A stretch of 64,000 nucleotides of DNA from Rouxiella chamberiensis (GTDB lineage: Bacteria; Pseudomonadota; Gammaproteobacteria; Enterobacterales; Enterobacteriaceae), in NCBI RefSeq assembly GCF_026967475.1, contig NZ_CP114058.1, positions 1,364,001-1,428,000 on the forward strand. Direction: 5' to 3'. Position numbers and translations under genes: made by a program. Shown here piece after piece: positions 18,269-27,789 of this stretch (within the stretch, counting starts at the first letter, position 1; each line of letters starts with the position of its first letter). Under the pieces are notes generated by a model. That model was not told the DNA's origin and made no database searches. It saw nothing but the letters and a program-made list of their open reading frames with translations.

Positions 18269-19144
18269 ATGCAAGATTCCAGTTCGCAAGTTACGCGTCT
18301 GCCCGAGACGACGCAGCGTGAACCGGCACCTTTGCCGAGCAGTAAAAAGGTGTCGCATAATCCGATGATGGTGCCGCTCAGGCCTGTTGCGGCGCGGCAA
18401 CGCGGCTTTCTTGGCTTCTGCTTTTTTGTACTGTTTTTCGGCGCATGGGCCGCGGTGACCTTTACCGGTGTGGTATCGCCGACCTTTCTGGCAAGTCCGG
18501 CCAGCATGCTTGAGGAAGGTTGGCTGCTGTTTACCGAGTTCAACTTTGCAGGTGACATCGGCATGACGGTCATGCGCGTGCTCGGCGGCTTTGTGCTCGC
18601 GTCCATTATTGCCGTTCCGCTCGGGATTTTGATGGGCTCCTACAAGCTGATTGAGGCGTTTTTCGAGCCTTTTGTCTCTTTCTGCCGCTATCTGCCTGCG
18701 TCCGCCTTTGTGCCATTGCTGATCCTTTGGGCGGGTATTGGCGAGATGCAGAAGATTTTGGTTATCTTCATCGGCTCGTTCTTTCAGATTACCTTGATGG
18801 TCGCGGTAACGGTCGGCGCGGCCCGACGTGATTGGGTCGAGGCGGCCTATACGCTGGGCGCGACCAATCGCAGCGTGGTGCGCCGCGTGATAATTCCGGG
18901 CGCGGCACCCGAGATTGCCGAGCTGTTGCGGCTGGTACTGGGCTGGGCGTGGACTTATGTCATCGTCGCCGAGCTCATCGGCTCGTCAAGCGGCATCGGG
19001 CACATGATTGTCGACAGTCAGGCCATGCTCAATACCGGACAGATGATTTTCGGCATTATCGTCATAGGCTGCATCGGCCTGCTGTCGGACTTTCTCTTCA
19101 AGGCGGTCAATCGCCGCCTGTTTGCTTGGAGTGCCTTCAAATGA
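18269..19144 (+). CDS. NitT/TauT-family ABC transporter permease in the hut cluster
   Basis: Inner-membrane permease of about 291 residues. A charged, probably cytoplasmic N-terminal tail precedes the first helix (GFLGFCFFVLFFGAWAAVTF). Further membrane segments include VLGGFVLASIIAVPLGILMG. The EAA loop is VEAAYTLGATNRSVVRRVIIPGAAPEI. The start is uncertain: GAGG at 18253-18256 suits GTG 18266 or ATG 18269 better than ATG 18257, which lies only one base away. The 3' end overlaps the ATPase start (ATGA), giving translational coupling. Confidence 0.85.
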   Translation: MQDSSSQVTRLPETTQREPAPLPSSKKVSHNPMMVPLRPVAARQRGFLGFCFFVLFFGAWAAVTFTGVVSPTFLASPASMLEEGWLLFTEFNFAGDIGMTVMRVLGGFVLASIIAVPLGILMGSYKLIEAFFEPFVSFCRYLPASAFVPLLILWAGIGEMQKILVIFIGSFFQITLMVAVTVGAARRDWVEAAYTLGATNRSVVRRVIIPGAAPEIAELLRLVLGWAWTYVIVAELIGSSSGIGHMIVDSQAMLNTGQMIFGIIVIGCIGLLSDFLFKAVNRRLFAWSAFK

Positions 19145-19926
19145 GCAAGCCCACGCTAAGTATTCGGCAGGTCGAACGCACCTTTACCGGTCCGAAGGGC
19201 GAAAAAACCCAGGCGCTGTTGCCGGTCGATTATCAGGTTGACGAGAACGATTTCATTACCATTCTCGGCCCGTCGGGCTGTGGAAAATCGACGCTGCTGC
19301 GCATTGTCGCCGGACTCGACCAGCCTACGCGCGGTGAGGTCTGGCTCGACGGCGAACGGGTCGAAGGCCCCGGTGCGGATCGAGGCATGGTGTTTCAGAG
19401 TTATACGCTGTTTCCGTGGTTGAGCGTGCAGCAGAACATCTGCTTCGGGCTTGAGGAGCGCGGCGTCGGCAAGGCGGCTCAGAAAGAGCGTAGCGACTAT
19501 TTTATTCACAAAGTCGGGCTGCGCGGGTTCGAGCACCATTTTCCACGCCAGCTTTCCGGCGGCATGCAGCAGCGAACCGCCATTGCACGCGCGTTGGCAA
19601 ACGACCCGAAAGTGCTGCTGATGGATGAACCCTTTGGTGCGTTGGACAACCAGACGCGCGTGATGATGCAGGAGTTGTTGCTGTCGATTTGGGAGTCATC
19701 CCGCAAAACGGTGTTGTTTGTCACGCACGACATTGACGAGGCGATATTTATGGCCAATAAAGTGGCGATATTCTCCGCGCGTCCGGGGCGCATCAAGCGC
19801 GAAGTCGCTGTCGATTTTGCGCATCCGCGCGATTACCGCATCAAGACGTCACCCGAATTTATGGCCCTGAAGGCCCGAGTGACGGAAGAAATCCGCGTCG
19901 AGACGTTGCAGACGCAAGAACATTAA
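19141..19926 (+). CDS. NitT/TauT-family ABC transporter ATP-binding protein in the hut cluster
   Basis: A 261-residue ATPase with Walker [11 protein letters not shown]-loop [13 protein letters not shown], signature [15 protein letters not shown], Walker [13 protein letters not shown] and the H-loop [14 protein letters not shown]. The [12 protein letters not shown] and PGRIKREV elements are those of the TauB/SsuB group. The start ATG at 19141 overlaps the permease stop. It is the last gene of the HutC/RpoN-controlled transporter operon; hutH follows after its own operator. Confidence 0.9.
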   Translation: MSKPTLSIRQVERTFTGPKGEKTQALLPVDYQVDENDFITILGPSGCGKSTLLRIVAGLDQPTRGEVWLDGERVEGPGADRGMVFQSYTLFPWLSVQQNICFGLEERGVGKAAQKERSDYFIHKVGLRGFEHHFPRQLSGGMQQRTAIARALANDPKVLLMDEPFGALDNQTRVMMQELLLSIWESSRKTVLFVTHDIDEAIFMANKVAIFSARPGRIKREVAVDFAHPRDYRIKTSPEFMALKARVTEEIRVETLQTQEH

Positions 19927-20006
19927 CGGCGGCCAACGCCGCTTGACGCACCTTCCCGGCGGCTTTTCACTCGGCTGAAACGTCTCCGGGAATACGTTTA
20001 CCTTAA

Positions 20007-20019
20007 CTTGTATAGACAG
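20007..20019 (+). promoter_or_regulatory. HutC-type operator upstream of hutH
   Basis: CTTGTATAGACAG differs from the hutI operator only at the last base. It ends ten bases before the hutH start codon and overlaps the region just upstream of the ribosome site AGGAA. Confidence 0.8.
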
Positions 20020-20028
20020 GAATAGATT

Positions 20029-21576
20029 ATGGCATCTTCAACGTCTGAAACGACACATTGCCTTTTGCAACCCGGACAGGTTGACCTGGCAACGCTGCGC
20101 AGGATTTATCAGGGCAATGTTCTGATTACACTGGCGGACAGCGCCCGTGCGGATATTCTCGCCTCGCAGGAAACGGTGCAGGGCATCGTCGAGCAGGGCC
20201 GCGTGGTGTATGGCATCAACACCGGTTTCGGCAAGCTGGCGCAGACCATGATCCCCGCCGACAGACTGGCCGAACTGCAACGTAATCTGGTGCTGTCGCA
20301 CAGCGTCGGCATCGGCAAGGACTTGCCGGACGATGTCGTCAGGCTGGTGATGGCGACCAAGGTGCTGAGCCTGTCGCGTGGCCATTCCGGCATTCGTATG
20401 GAAGTCATTGAAGCGCTGATTACGCTGTTCAACGCGGGGGTAATGCCGTGTATTCCCGAAAAAGGCTCTGTTGGCGCGTCGGGCGATCTCGCGCCGCTGG
20501 CCCATCTTTCGCTCATGCTGATAGGTGAAGGGGACGTCACGATTCAGGGGCAGAGAATGTCTGCCGTGGAAGGTCTGGCGAAAGCAGGGTTAACGCCGTT
20601 TGTGCTCGGGCCAAAAGAGGGGCTGGCATTACTCAATGGCACGCAGGTGTCGACTTCGCTGGCGCTGCGCGGTCTGTTTGAAGGTGAACGGGTTTTCGCG
20701 GCGGGTTTGGTGGCAGGCGCGCTCTCGCTTGAAGCTATCAAAGGCTCAGTAAAACCGCTGGATGCCCGCATCCATCAGGCGCGCGGGCAGGAGGGACAGA
20801 TAGCCGTCGCGGCCGCCGTCCTTGCCTTGCTGGACGGAAGTGACATTGTCACCTCGCATCTTAACTGTGGTCGCGTGCAAGACCCGTATTCCATTCGCTG
20901 CGTCCCGCAGGTGATGGGGGCCTGTCTCGACAACCTCAAACATGCGGCACGGATCCTGCAAATAGAAGCCAATGCCGCCTCCGATAATCCGCTGGTGTTC
21001 GACAACGGGGATGTCATTTCCGGCGGGAATTTTCATGCCGAACCGGTGGCCTTTGCCGCAGACATCATCGCGCTGTCGATTGCGGAAATCGGGGCGATTT
21101 CAGAACGCCGTCTGGCGCTGCTGCTCGATACCGGCCTGTCGGGATTACCGGCGTTTCTGGTCAATGACGGCGGCGTGAATTCCGGATTCATGATTGCGCA
21201 GGTCACGGCGGCGGCACTGGCGTCGGAAAATAAATCGCTCGCGCATCCGGGCAGCGTCGACAGCCTGCCGACTTCGGCCAATCAGGAAGATCACGTTTCA
21301 ATGGCAACCTATGCCGCACGCCGTCTTGGAGACATGTGCTTCAACACGGCCGTGGTCGTGGGGATAGAGGCGATGGCCGCCGTGCAGGGCATCGATTTTA
21401 ACCGTCCGCTGCAAAGCTCGGCCATGATAGAGGGTGAAATCGCCGCCGTGCGCGAGAAAGTGGCTTTTCTCGAGAAAGACCGCCTGATGGCACCCGACGT
21501 CGAAAATATGCGGCAGTGGGCCAGTCGTGATGCCTGGCCTGCGCCCATCCAGGCTCTGCTGCCTAGCTTCAATTAA
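20029..21576 (+). CDS. hutH: Histidine ammonia-lyase
   Basis: First step of histidine breakdown: removes ammonia from L-histidine to give urocanate. The protein has 515 residues, the usual length. The MIO cofactor forms from Ala-Ser-Gly in [23 protein letters not shown], the family hallmark. Other conserved parts are [34 protein letters not shown] and [17 protein letters not shown]. The enzyme is cytoplasmic. hutU follows after 23 bases, and a HutC-type operator lies immediately upstream. Confidence 0.96.
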   Translation: MASSTSETTHCLLQPGQVDLATLRRIYQGNVLITLADSARADILASQETVQGIVEQGRVVYGINTGFGKLAQTMIPADRLAELQRNLVLSHSVGIGKDLPDDVVRLVMATKVLSLSRGHSGIRMEVIEALITLFNAGVMPCIPEKGSVGASGDLAPLAHLSLMLIGEGDVTIQGQRMSAVEGLAKAGLTPFVLGPKEGLALLNGTQVSTSLALRGLFEGERVFAAGLVAGALSLEAIKGSVKPLDARIHQARGQEGQIAVAAAVLALLDGSDIVTSHLNCGRVQDPYSIRCVPQVMGACLDNLKHAARILQIEANAASDNPLVFDNGDVISGGNFHAEPVAFAADIIALSIAEIGAISERRLALLLDTGLSGLPAFLVNDGGVNSGFMIAQVTAAALASENKSLAHPGSVDSLPTSANQEDHVSMATYAARRLGDMCFNTAVVVGIEAMAAVQGIDFNRPLQSSAMIEGEIAAVREKVAFLEKDRLMAPDVENMRQWASRDAWPAPIQALLPSFN

Positions 21577-21599
21577 TTTTAATCAGGAAGGAGTGAGAG

Positions 21600-23282
21600 A
21601 TGAATTCACCACAGAAAACCGCCGTAGCCCGCGTGGTTCGCGCCCCGCACGGCACCGAGCTAAGCTGTCGGAACTGGTTGATTGAAGCCGCGTACCGCAT
21701 GATTCAAAACAATCTCGACCCGGATGTCGCCGAACGTCCCGAAGATTTAGTCGTGTACGGCGGGATAGGCAAGGCCGCGCGTAACTGGCCCGCGTTTGAG
21801 GGGATCCTGCAAAGTCTGCGTACCTTGAAAGAAGATGAAACCCTGCTGGTGCAGTCCGGTAAGCCGGTCGGCGTGTTTCACACCCACGCCGATGCTCCGC
21901 GCGTGCTGATAGCCAACTCCAATCTCGTGCCGCATTGGGCCAACTGGGACCACTTCCACGAGCTCGACAAGGCCGGATTGATGATGTACGGCCAGATGAC
22001 GGCGGGTTCGTGGATTTACATCGGTGCGCAGGGCATTGTGCAGGGCACCTATGAAACCTTTGCCGAAGCTGGTCGCCAGCATTATGACAGCGACCTGCGC
22101 GGCAAATGGATTCTGACTGCCGGACTCGGCGGCATGGGAGGCGCGCAACCGCTCGCCGGCGTATTGGCCGGGGCCTGTGTGCTGGCAATTGAATGTCAGG
22201 AATCGCGCATTGATTTTCGTATTCGCACCCGCTATCTCGACCACAAGGCCTACACCATCGATGAAGCGCTGACCCTGATTGAAAAGGCCTGCGCCGAGAA
22301 GCAGGCGATTTCTGTCGGACTGCTCGGCAATGCGGCCGAGATTATGCCGGAACTGGTCAAACGCGCACAGCAGGGCGGATTACGTCCGGATATCGTTACC
22401 GATCAAACCTCTGCCCACGACCCGCTGAATGGCTACCTGCCGCAGGGCTGGAGTCTGGAACAGTGGCAGGCGGCGCGCACCGCCGATCCGCAATCGGTCG
22501 TCAAGGCCGCGCGGGCCTCGATGGCGGTGCACGTGCAGGCGATGCTGGACTTCCACGCGATGGGCATTCCCACTGTGGATTACGGCAACAACATTCGTCA
22601 GGTTGCAAAAGATGAAGGCGTCAGCAATGCCTTTGATTTTCCGGGTTTTGTGCCTGCCTATATTCGTCCGCTGTTCTGTGAGGGCAAAGGGCCGTTCCGC
22701 TGGGTGGCGCTCTCCGGCGATCCCGAAGACATCTACAAAACCGATGCCAAGCTCAAGGAGTTGTTCCCGGACAATGCCAATCTCATCAACTGGCTGGATA
22801 TGGCACGCGAGCGCATTGCGTTTCAGGGTCTGCCCGCGCGTATCTGCTGGCTTGGCCTCGGCGAGCGGCATATTGCCGGTCTGGCGTTCAATGAAATGGT
22901 GCGCAAGGGCGAGCTGAAAGCACCGGTAGTGATTGGCCGCGACCATCTCGACACGGGGTCCGTGGCATCACCCAACCGCGAAACCGAGGCGATGAAAGAC
23001 GGCTCGGATGCCGTGTCCGACTGGCCACTCCTCAACGCCTTGCTGAATACGGCGGGCGGCGCGACGTGGGTGAGCCTGCACCACGGCGGCGGCGTTGGCA
23101 TGGGCTTCTCGCAGCATGCGGGAATGGTCATTGTCTGTGACGGATCAGAGGCGGCCGATGCGCGACTGGCGCGCGTACTGTTTAACGATCCGGCCAGCGG
23201 CGTCATGCGCCATGCGGATGCAGGCTACGAACAGGCCATTGACTGCGCCAAAACGCATCACTTGAATCTGCCGATGCTGTAA
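21600..23282 (+). CDS. hutU: Urocanate hydratase
   Basis: Second step of histidine breakdown: hydrates urocanate to imidazolonepropionate with tightly bound NAD+. The protein has 560 residues, close to family length. The NAD-binding glycine-rich segment is [20 protein letters not shown]; the conserved C-terminal parts include [19 protein letters not shown] and [19 protein letters not shown]. The start follows GGAAGGAG. It forms an operon with hutH. Confidence 0.96.
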   Translation: MNSPQKTAVARVVRAPHGTELSCRNWLIEAAYRMIQNNLDPDVAERPEDLVVYGGIGKAARNWPAFEGILQSLRTLKEDETLLVQSGKPVGVFHTHADAPRVLIANSNLVPHWANWDHFHELDKAGLMMYGQMTAGSWIYIGAQGIVQGTYETFAEAGRQHYDSDLRGKWILTAGLGGMGGAQPLAGVLAGACVLAIECQESRIDFRIRTRYLDHKAYTIDEALTLIEKACAEKQAISVGLLGNAAEIMPELVKRAQQGGLRPDIVTDQTSAHDPLNGYLPQGWSLEQWQAARTADPQSVVKAARASMAVHVQAMLDFHAMGIPTVDYGNNIRQVAKDEGVSNAFDFPGFVPAYIRPLFCEGKGPFRWVALSGDPEDIYKTDAKLKELFPDNANLINWLDMARERIAFQGLPARICWLGLGERHIAGLAFNEMVRKGELKAPVVIGRDHLDTGSVASPNRETEAMKDGSDAVSDWPLLNALLNTAGGATWVSLHHGGGVGMGFSQHAGMVIVCDGSEAADARLARVLFNDPASGVMRHADAGYEQAIDCAKTHHLNLPML

Positions 23283-23366
23283 TGCGTGACGTTGTCACGA
23301 AGTGACGTCATTCTGCCTCTTCTCCATCTGAAAGGCGAAGAGGCGGAAAACGCGTTGAGCAGAGTG

Positions 23367-24215
23367 TTAATCGAGGGTATAGACGTCCGGCCGACGATCT
23401 CTCAGAACCTGATTGAAATCGTTCCAGTTGCGATGGCGTTTGGCGTCGGCAAGATTCACCATAGCCATAATGATTTCGGGTGACGTATCGTTGGCAGGAC
23501 CGGCAACCGGCCAGCCTGTGTAACTGGTTATCAGGCTTTGACCAATAAACGGCTGCTCTCGTTCTACGCCCACGCGATCGGCGGCGGCAATAAAGAGCGA
23601 ATTGCTGTGCGAGGCGGCCATCACCAGAATATTGGCCATCGCTTCACGTTGAGGGTCCTGTCCCGGAATCGGCACCCAGTTGGTCGGCACACAGACGATT
23701 TCCGCGCCCTGCAAGGCAGCCATTCTAAAGCTTTCGGGAAACCAGCAGTCATAGCAAATTTGGCAGCCGAGCGTGCCTATCCGCGTTTTAAATACCGGAA
23801 AACCAAGATTGCCCGGTTCGAAATACAGGGCTTCATCCCCCCAGAGATGCACTTTCCGATAACGGCCAATATAGCCTTCCGGCCCGATAATCACGGCCGA
23901 ATTATAGAGACTTTCGCCATCGCGTTCGGTGATTCCTGCGACCAGATAGAGGTTCAGACGGGCTGCGCAGGCCATCCACGCACGACACGACGGGCCTTCG
24001 GGAATGTTTTCCGCCAACGCAAAGGCCTCGGCGCGCGAGGCAAAGACATAGCCCGTGTTGCACAGTTCAGGCAGCACCAGCAGGTTGGCGCCTTTTGCCG
24101 CGGCCTGTTCAATCAGGGTAATCGTTGCGGCGACGTTGCCTGCGGTCTCACCAAAAACCGGTTCCGTTTGCAGACAGGCTACCGTGACGGGCGCTTCATG
24201 ATGCGTTGCTGTCAT
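23367..24215 (-). CDS. Carbon-nitrogen hydrolase (nitrilase superfamily)
   Basis: A 282-residue amidase-like enzyme with the Glu-Lys-Cys triad: Glu in LLVLPELCNTGYVF, Lys in GRYRKVHLW, and Cys in LGCQICYDCWFPE. Members hydrolyse amides, carbamoyl compounds or nitriles. The start at 24215 has GGAGAAG upstream. It is convergent with hutU and divergent from the NMT1-like transporter operon that begins at 24404, suggesting that it processes the imported compound. The sequence does not settle which branch of the superfamily it belongs to. Confidence 0.82.
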   Translation of the reverse strand: MTATHHEAPVTVACLQTEPVFGETAGNVAATITLIEQAAAKGANLLVLPELCNTGYVFASRAEAFALAENIPEGPSCRAWMACAARLNLYLVAGITERDGESLYNSAVIIGPEGYIGRYRKVHLWGDEALYFEPGNLGFPVFKTRIGTLGCQICYDCWFPESFRMAALQGAEIVCVPTNWVPIPGQDPQREAMANILVMAASHSNSLFIAAADRVGVEREQPFIGQSLITSYTGWPVAGPANDTSPEIIMAMVNLADAKRHRNWNDFNQVLRDRRPDVYTLD

Positions 24216-24403
24216 TATCTTCTCCAGATTGATGGATGACGGCGCGCGTTACGTCGCCGTTTCATAAAATAGTGATCGCACTTATCAGGTTATTATTCAA
24301 GCAGAATAATACTCAACAAATTGATTGACATAAAATATTGTCGCGCCTCAATATGCAGAAGGATTTGACCAATAATTCCCCTAAACCTGCCGGAGAAATG
24401 AAC

Positions 24404-25408
24404 ATGAAAAGACGTACATTTTTAGCTGGGACCGTTTTGGCGGGTGCAACGCTTTTCGGCACCTTTTTTCCGGCAGTCAGCGGGCTTGGCATGGCCTCGG
24501 CGGCGACTCTCACCAAGGTGACCTTTATTCAGGAATGGCCGGTGGCGGATGGCTTCTGGATCCCGTGGATTTTAGGCAAGGAAAAAGGGTTCTACACGCA
24601 GGAAGGGATTGATCTCGACATTGTCGCGCCGCCGACGGTCGCGGATACCATGAAATTCCTCGGCACGGGGCGCGCGAATGTCGCCTTTACCACGGTCATG
24701 GACATCATCTTTGCCAAAGAACAGGGCGCGCCGGTTCAGGCCATTGGCCGTTATGGCAAAGAGAACAACTGGGGCATTATCAGTGCGCAGGGCAAACCTT
24801 TCACCGTGGCGGAATTAAAAGGTAAGAGCGTGGGCATTTACAACGATGCCTGGACCAAGGCCCAGCTGGCGCTGATGCTAAAAAGTGCCGGTCTGACCCT
24901 GAACGATGTGCAGATGGTAACGGCGGCCGATGATACCGTGCCGCTGCTGCTGCAAAAACGCGTCGACGTCATCACCGGTATTACCAACGCCGAAGGCACA
25001 GAAATGACCACGACCGGCAAGCAGAAGCCCGAATTCCTGCCTGCCATCGCCCACGGCGTGCCGAATACGCCTATCTTTATGCTGGCCGGAAACCAGACGT
25101 GGCTGAAGGAACATCCCGACGTCGCCAAAGCCTTTATGCGCGCCACAGTAAAAAGTATTGCCTATGCCGTCGCGCATCCTGATGAGGGCGTGCAGGCTTT
25201 CGCCAACGCCTATAGCAAAGCCTATGATCCGGTCTACATCAAACAGCAATGGGCCGACACCATGCCGTTGCTGGCACCGGCCGACAGCGCCTCGCTGGCG
25301 CAGGAAGCCGCCACCTGGCAAACCCTGCTGACCGCCATCAAAGCCGAAGGCATTGTCAAGGCGCCACTGCCTGCGGATCAGTACTTCACCAACCAGTATC
25401 TGCCATAA
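24404..25408 (+). CDS. NMT1/THI5-like ABC transporter binding protein, probable Tat signal
   Basis: A 334-residue periplasmic binding protein. The N-terminus MKRRTFLAGTVLAGATLF is a good twin-arginine signal with cleavage near ASAATL. The mature part is NMT1-like: VTFIQEWPVADGFWIPWILGKEKGFYTQEGIDLDIVAP, GRANVAFTTVMDIIFAKEQG, LKGKSVGIYNDAW. Related proteins bind pyrimidine thiamine precursors, riboflavin or other nitrogen heterocycles. An ATG at 24398 is an alternative start. No TPP riboswitch was seen in the 188 bases upstream. The operon continues with an M24 protein, an ATPase and a permease. The ligand is unknown. Confidence 0.8.
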   Translation: MKRRTFLAGTVLAGATLFGTFFPAVSGLGMASAATLTKVTFIQEWPVADGFWIPWILGKEKGFYTQEGIDLDIVAPPTVADTMKFLGTGRANVAFTTVMDIIFAKEQGAPVQAIGRYGKENNWGIISAQGKPFTVAELKGKSVGIYNDAWTKAQLALMLKSAGLTLNDVQMVTAADDTVPLLLQKRVDVITGITNAEGTEMTTTGKQKPEFLPAIAHGVPNTPIFMLAGNQTWLKEHPDVAKAFMRATVKSIAYAVAHPDEGVQAFANAYSKAYDPVYIKQQWADTMPLLAPADSASLAQEAATWQTLLTAIKAEGIVKAPLPADQYFTNQYLP

Positions 25409-25419
25409 GGAGGCCGCGC

Positions 25420-26124
25420 ATGCCCGCTTCCTCAATGAAACCGGCCTGGGGTTATCGTCCCGGACCGGATGTCGCCTTCGAGGCACCGCAAGGTCTGCGG
25501 GCGGCGCAGCGTCTGGCCAAAGCGGCTGCGCTGTCTGCGGTCGCCGCTGCCCGTGCCGGAATTGCCGAGAATGAGGTCGAAGAACAGGTTCACAGTTACT
25601 TTCGACAGCACGGCGCGACAGGCATCTGGACCATTACCAACGTCGGGCTTGGCGAAAATACCCGCGTCTGTTTTCCAACGCAGGGACCCAGCGACAAGAG
25701 GGCGGCCGAGCAGGATGTCCTGATGGTCGATGTGCATCCCATTACCGCCGACGGGTCTTGGGGCGACTGCACGCGCTGCGCCGTCATCGGTGACTATCCC
25801 GAAGCGGCGCAGGCACTCGGCGACCTCGAGAGAATCCATTATGAGACGCTGGCGCTGTGTCGGCCCGGCATGCCGGCAAACGAACTCTTTGGCCTTTCCC
25901 ATGAACGTCTCACACGGGAAGGTTTTATCCTGCTCGATGCGCTCGGCAATATCGGCCATTCATTGACGGCGGGCGCGGCTTATACCCATGGCTTTATCGA
26001 CGCCGGAAACGCCACGCCGATGTGGGGTGCCTGGGCTATCGAGCCTTTTGCCCAGCGTGGCGAGGTGGCGGTGAAAGTCGAAGATGTCGTGTGGTTTGGT
26101 CGCGATGGCTGCGAAATACTCTAG
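25420..26124 (+). CDS. M24-family metallopeptidase-like protein
   Basis: A 234-residue protein with the creatinase/methionine-aminopeptidase ('pita-bread') fold. Probable metal ligands are the two Asp in LMVDVHPITADGSWGDCTR, the His in GNIGHSLTAG, and the Glu residues in WAIEPFA and VKVEDVVWF. It lacks the N-terminal extension of full Xaa-Pro peptidases. It starts 11 bases after the binding protein, with AGGAGG upstream, and is followed by the ATPase gene. Its position inside an ABC operon next to a nitrilase-like gene suggests hydrolysis of a peptide-like or amide substrate, but the reaction is not known. Confidence 0.75.
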   Translation: MPASSMKPAWGYRPGPDVAFEAPQGLRAAQRLAKAAALSAVAAARAGIAENEVEEQVHSYFRQHGATGIWTITNVGLGENTRVCFPTQGPSDKRAAEQDVLMVDVHPITADGSWGDCTRCAVIGDYPEAAQALGDLERIHYETLALCRPGMPANELFGLSHERLTREGFILLDALGNIGHSLTAGAAYTHGFIDAGNATPMWGAWAIEPFAQRGEVAVKVEDVVWFGRDGCEIL

Positions 26125-26177
26125 AGTCTAGATGCGCCTGTGCCGCAAGGCGACAGGCTGCAAGGAGAAAGCGCGTG

Positions 26178-26960
26178 ATGAGTTATCCCAAGCTGTCACT
26201 GCAACAGGTGACACGACGTTTTGGCAGCATGACGGCGCTTGCCGCCACCAATCTGGAGGTCGAGGCCGGTGAATTTGTCTGTGTCGTCGGGCCTTCCGGC
26301 TGCGGTAAAAGTACCTTGTTCAATCTGATTTCGGGGGTGCTGAAACCCGATACCGGCAAGATTCTGATTGATAATCAGGACGTCACCGGCAGCAGCGGTC
26401 ACGTCGGCTATATGCTGCAAAAGGATTTGCTGCTGCCGTGGATGACAGTTATCGACAACATTGTGCTCGGCGCTATCCTCAAGGGCGGCGCGAGCAAGAC
26501 GCAACGCGAGGCAGGAAAAGCGCTTGCCGAACGCTATGGGTTGGGCGAATTTATCCATCATTATCCGGCGGCGCTGTCGGGCGGCATGCGCCAGCGCGTT
26601 GCGCTGATGCGCACACTGGCCATGCAGCACGAAATCATGCTGCTGGATGAACCCTTTGGCGCACTGGATTCGCAAACGCGCCTGTCGATGCAGCAGTGGT
26701 TGCTGACCGTATGGTCGGAGCAGAAGCGCACGGTGATTTTCGTAACCCATGATATCGATGAAGCCGTGTATCTGGCCGATCGCGTCGTTGTCATGTCGCC
26801 AAGACCCGGGCGCATTCGTGAAATCCTCAAGGTCGATATTCCGCGTCCACGGCCGCTTTCCAGCCTGACCAGCCCTGAATTCACGGCACTCAAGCGGCAG
26901 ATCCTCGATTTAATCTACAACGATAACGAGACACAGGAAGTTGTTGCCCATGGCGCTTGA
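26178..26960 (+). CDS. NMT1-linked ABC transporter ATP-binding protein
   Basis: A 260-residue ATPase with Walker [10 protein letters not shown], signature LSGGMRQRVALMRTL, Walker [13 protein letters not shown] and H-loop [31 protein letters not shown] is the NitT/TauT-type ending. The start at 26178 follows AGGAGA by about ten bases; the longer reading lies inside the M24 gene. It overlaps the permease gene by 11 bases. Confidence 0.88.
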   Translation: MSYPKLSLQQVTRRFGSMTALAATNLEVEAGEFVCVVGPSGCGKSTLFNLISGVLKPDTGKILIDNQDVTGSSGHVGYMLQKDLLLPWMTVIDNIVLGAILKGGASKTQREAGKALAERYGLGEFIHHYPAALSGGMRQRVALMRTLAMQHEIMLLDEPFGALDSQTRLSMQQWLLTVWSEQKRTVIFVTHDIDEAVYLADRVVVMSPRPGRIREILKVDIPRPRPLSSLTSPEFTALKRQILDLIYNDNETQEVVAHGA

Positions 26961-27771
26961 ACATCGTCCCAACCTTGTACGCAAGCTGTTGTTTCCTCTC
27001 GGCGGTCCGCTTGCCGCGTTGCTTTTGGTGTTGCTGGTGTGGGATGTCGCGGTGCGCGTCTACCAGATACCGGCGTATGTTCTGCCGTCGCCGGAGCAGA
27101 CGTGGGATCACATGATTGCCGACCTGCCGGTGCTGATGCAGGGTTTTCGCATTACCTTCGTGACCTTCCTGATGGGCTTTGTGCTGGGTGCCGGAGCCGG
27201 ATTTATCTTCGCGGTGCTGATGGATGCCACGCCCTGGATCCGTGCCGTGCTGTATCCGATACTGATAGCCAGTCAGGCGGTGCCGGTGATTGCCATCGCG
27301 GCGGCATTGACCATCTGGCTGGGCTTCGGCCTTGCGCCGAAACTGGTGATTGTTGCGCTGGTGGTGTTTTTCCCGGTGGTCGTCAACGTGCTCGACGGGC
27401 TTAACTCGGTGGATAAAGACATGCTGAATCTGGTGAAGTCGATGGGCGGATCCCGCTGGAGCATCTTCCGCTATGTAAAACTTCCTGCAACCTACACGCC
27501 GCTGTTTTCCGCACTCAAACTCTCGGCGACTTTCAGCGTGACCGGTGCGGTCATCGGTGAATGGACCGCGTCAACCAGCGGCGGTCTCGGCGCGTATCTG
27601 TTGCAGGCCAACTCACGCCTCAACACTGCCGGAACCTTTTCGGCCATCGCGTTTCTGGCGCTGCTCGGCGTCGTGAGTTTCCTGCTGGTGATTTTGCTGG
27701 AATACATCATGACGCCGTGGCGCAGTTCGTCAAAGGCGCGCAGGTGGGGCCTGTTCCCCTACAAGGACTAG
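26950..27771 (+). CDS. NMT1-linked ABC transporter permease
   Basis: A 273-residue inner-membrane permease of the NitT/TauT group. The first helix is in GGPLAALLLVLLVWDVAVRVY; further segments include FVTFLMGFVLGAGAGFIFAVLM and IAFLALLGVVSFLLVILLEYI. The EAA-type loop is MLNLVKSMGGSRWSIFRYVKLPATYTPLF. The ATG at 26950 was chosen because AGGAAG lies ten bases upstream; the ATPase stop falls within the first codons. It is the last gene of the operon and is convergent with fetB. Confidence 0.87.
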   Translation: MALEHRPNLVRKLLFPLGGPLAALLLVLLVWDVAVRVYQIPAYVLPSPEQTWDHMIADLPVLMQGFRITFVTFLMGFVLGAGAGFIFAVLMDATPWIRAVLYPILIASQAVPVIAIAAALTIWLGFGLAPKLVIVALVVFFPVVVNVLDGLNSVDKDMLNLVKSMGGSRWSIFRYVKLPATYTPLFSALKLSATFSVTGAVIGEWTASTSGGLGAYLLQANSRLNTAGTFSAIAFLALLGVVSFLLVILLEYIMTPWRSSSKARRWGLFPYKD

Positions 27772-27789
27772 CGCGCTCGAACCGCGTGC

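Noticed and set aside
24216-24403. TPP riboswitch before the NMT1-like transporter
   Set aside because: No CTGAGA or ACCTGAT-type thi-box segments were seen in the 188 bases.
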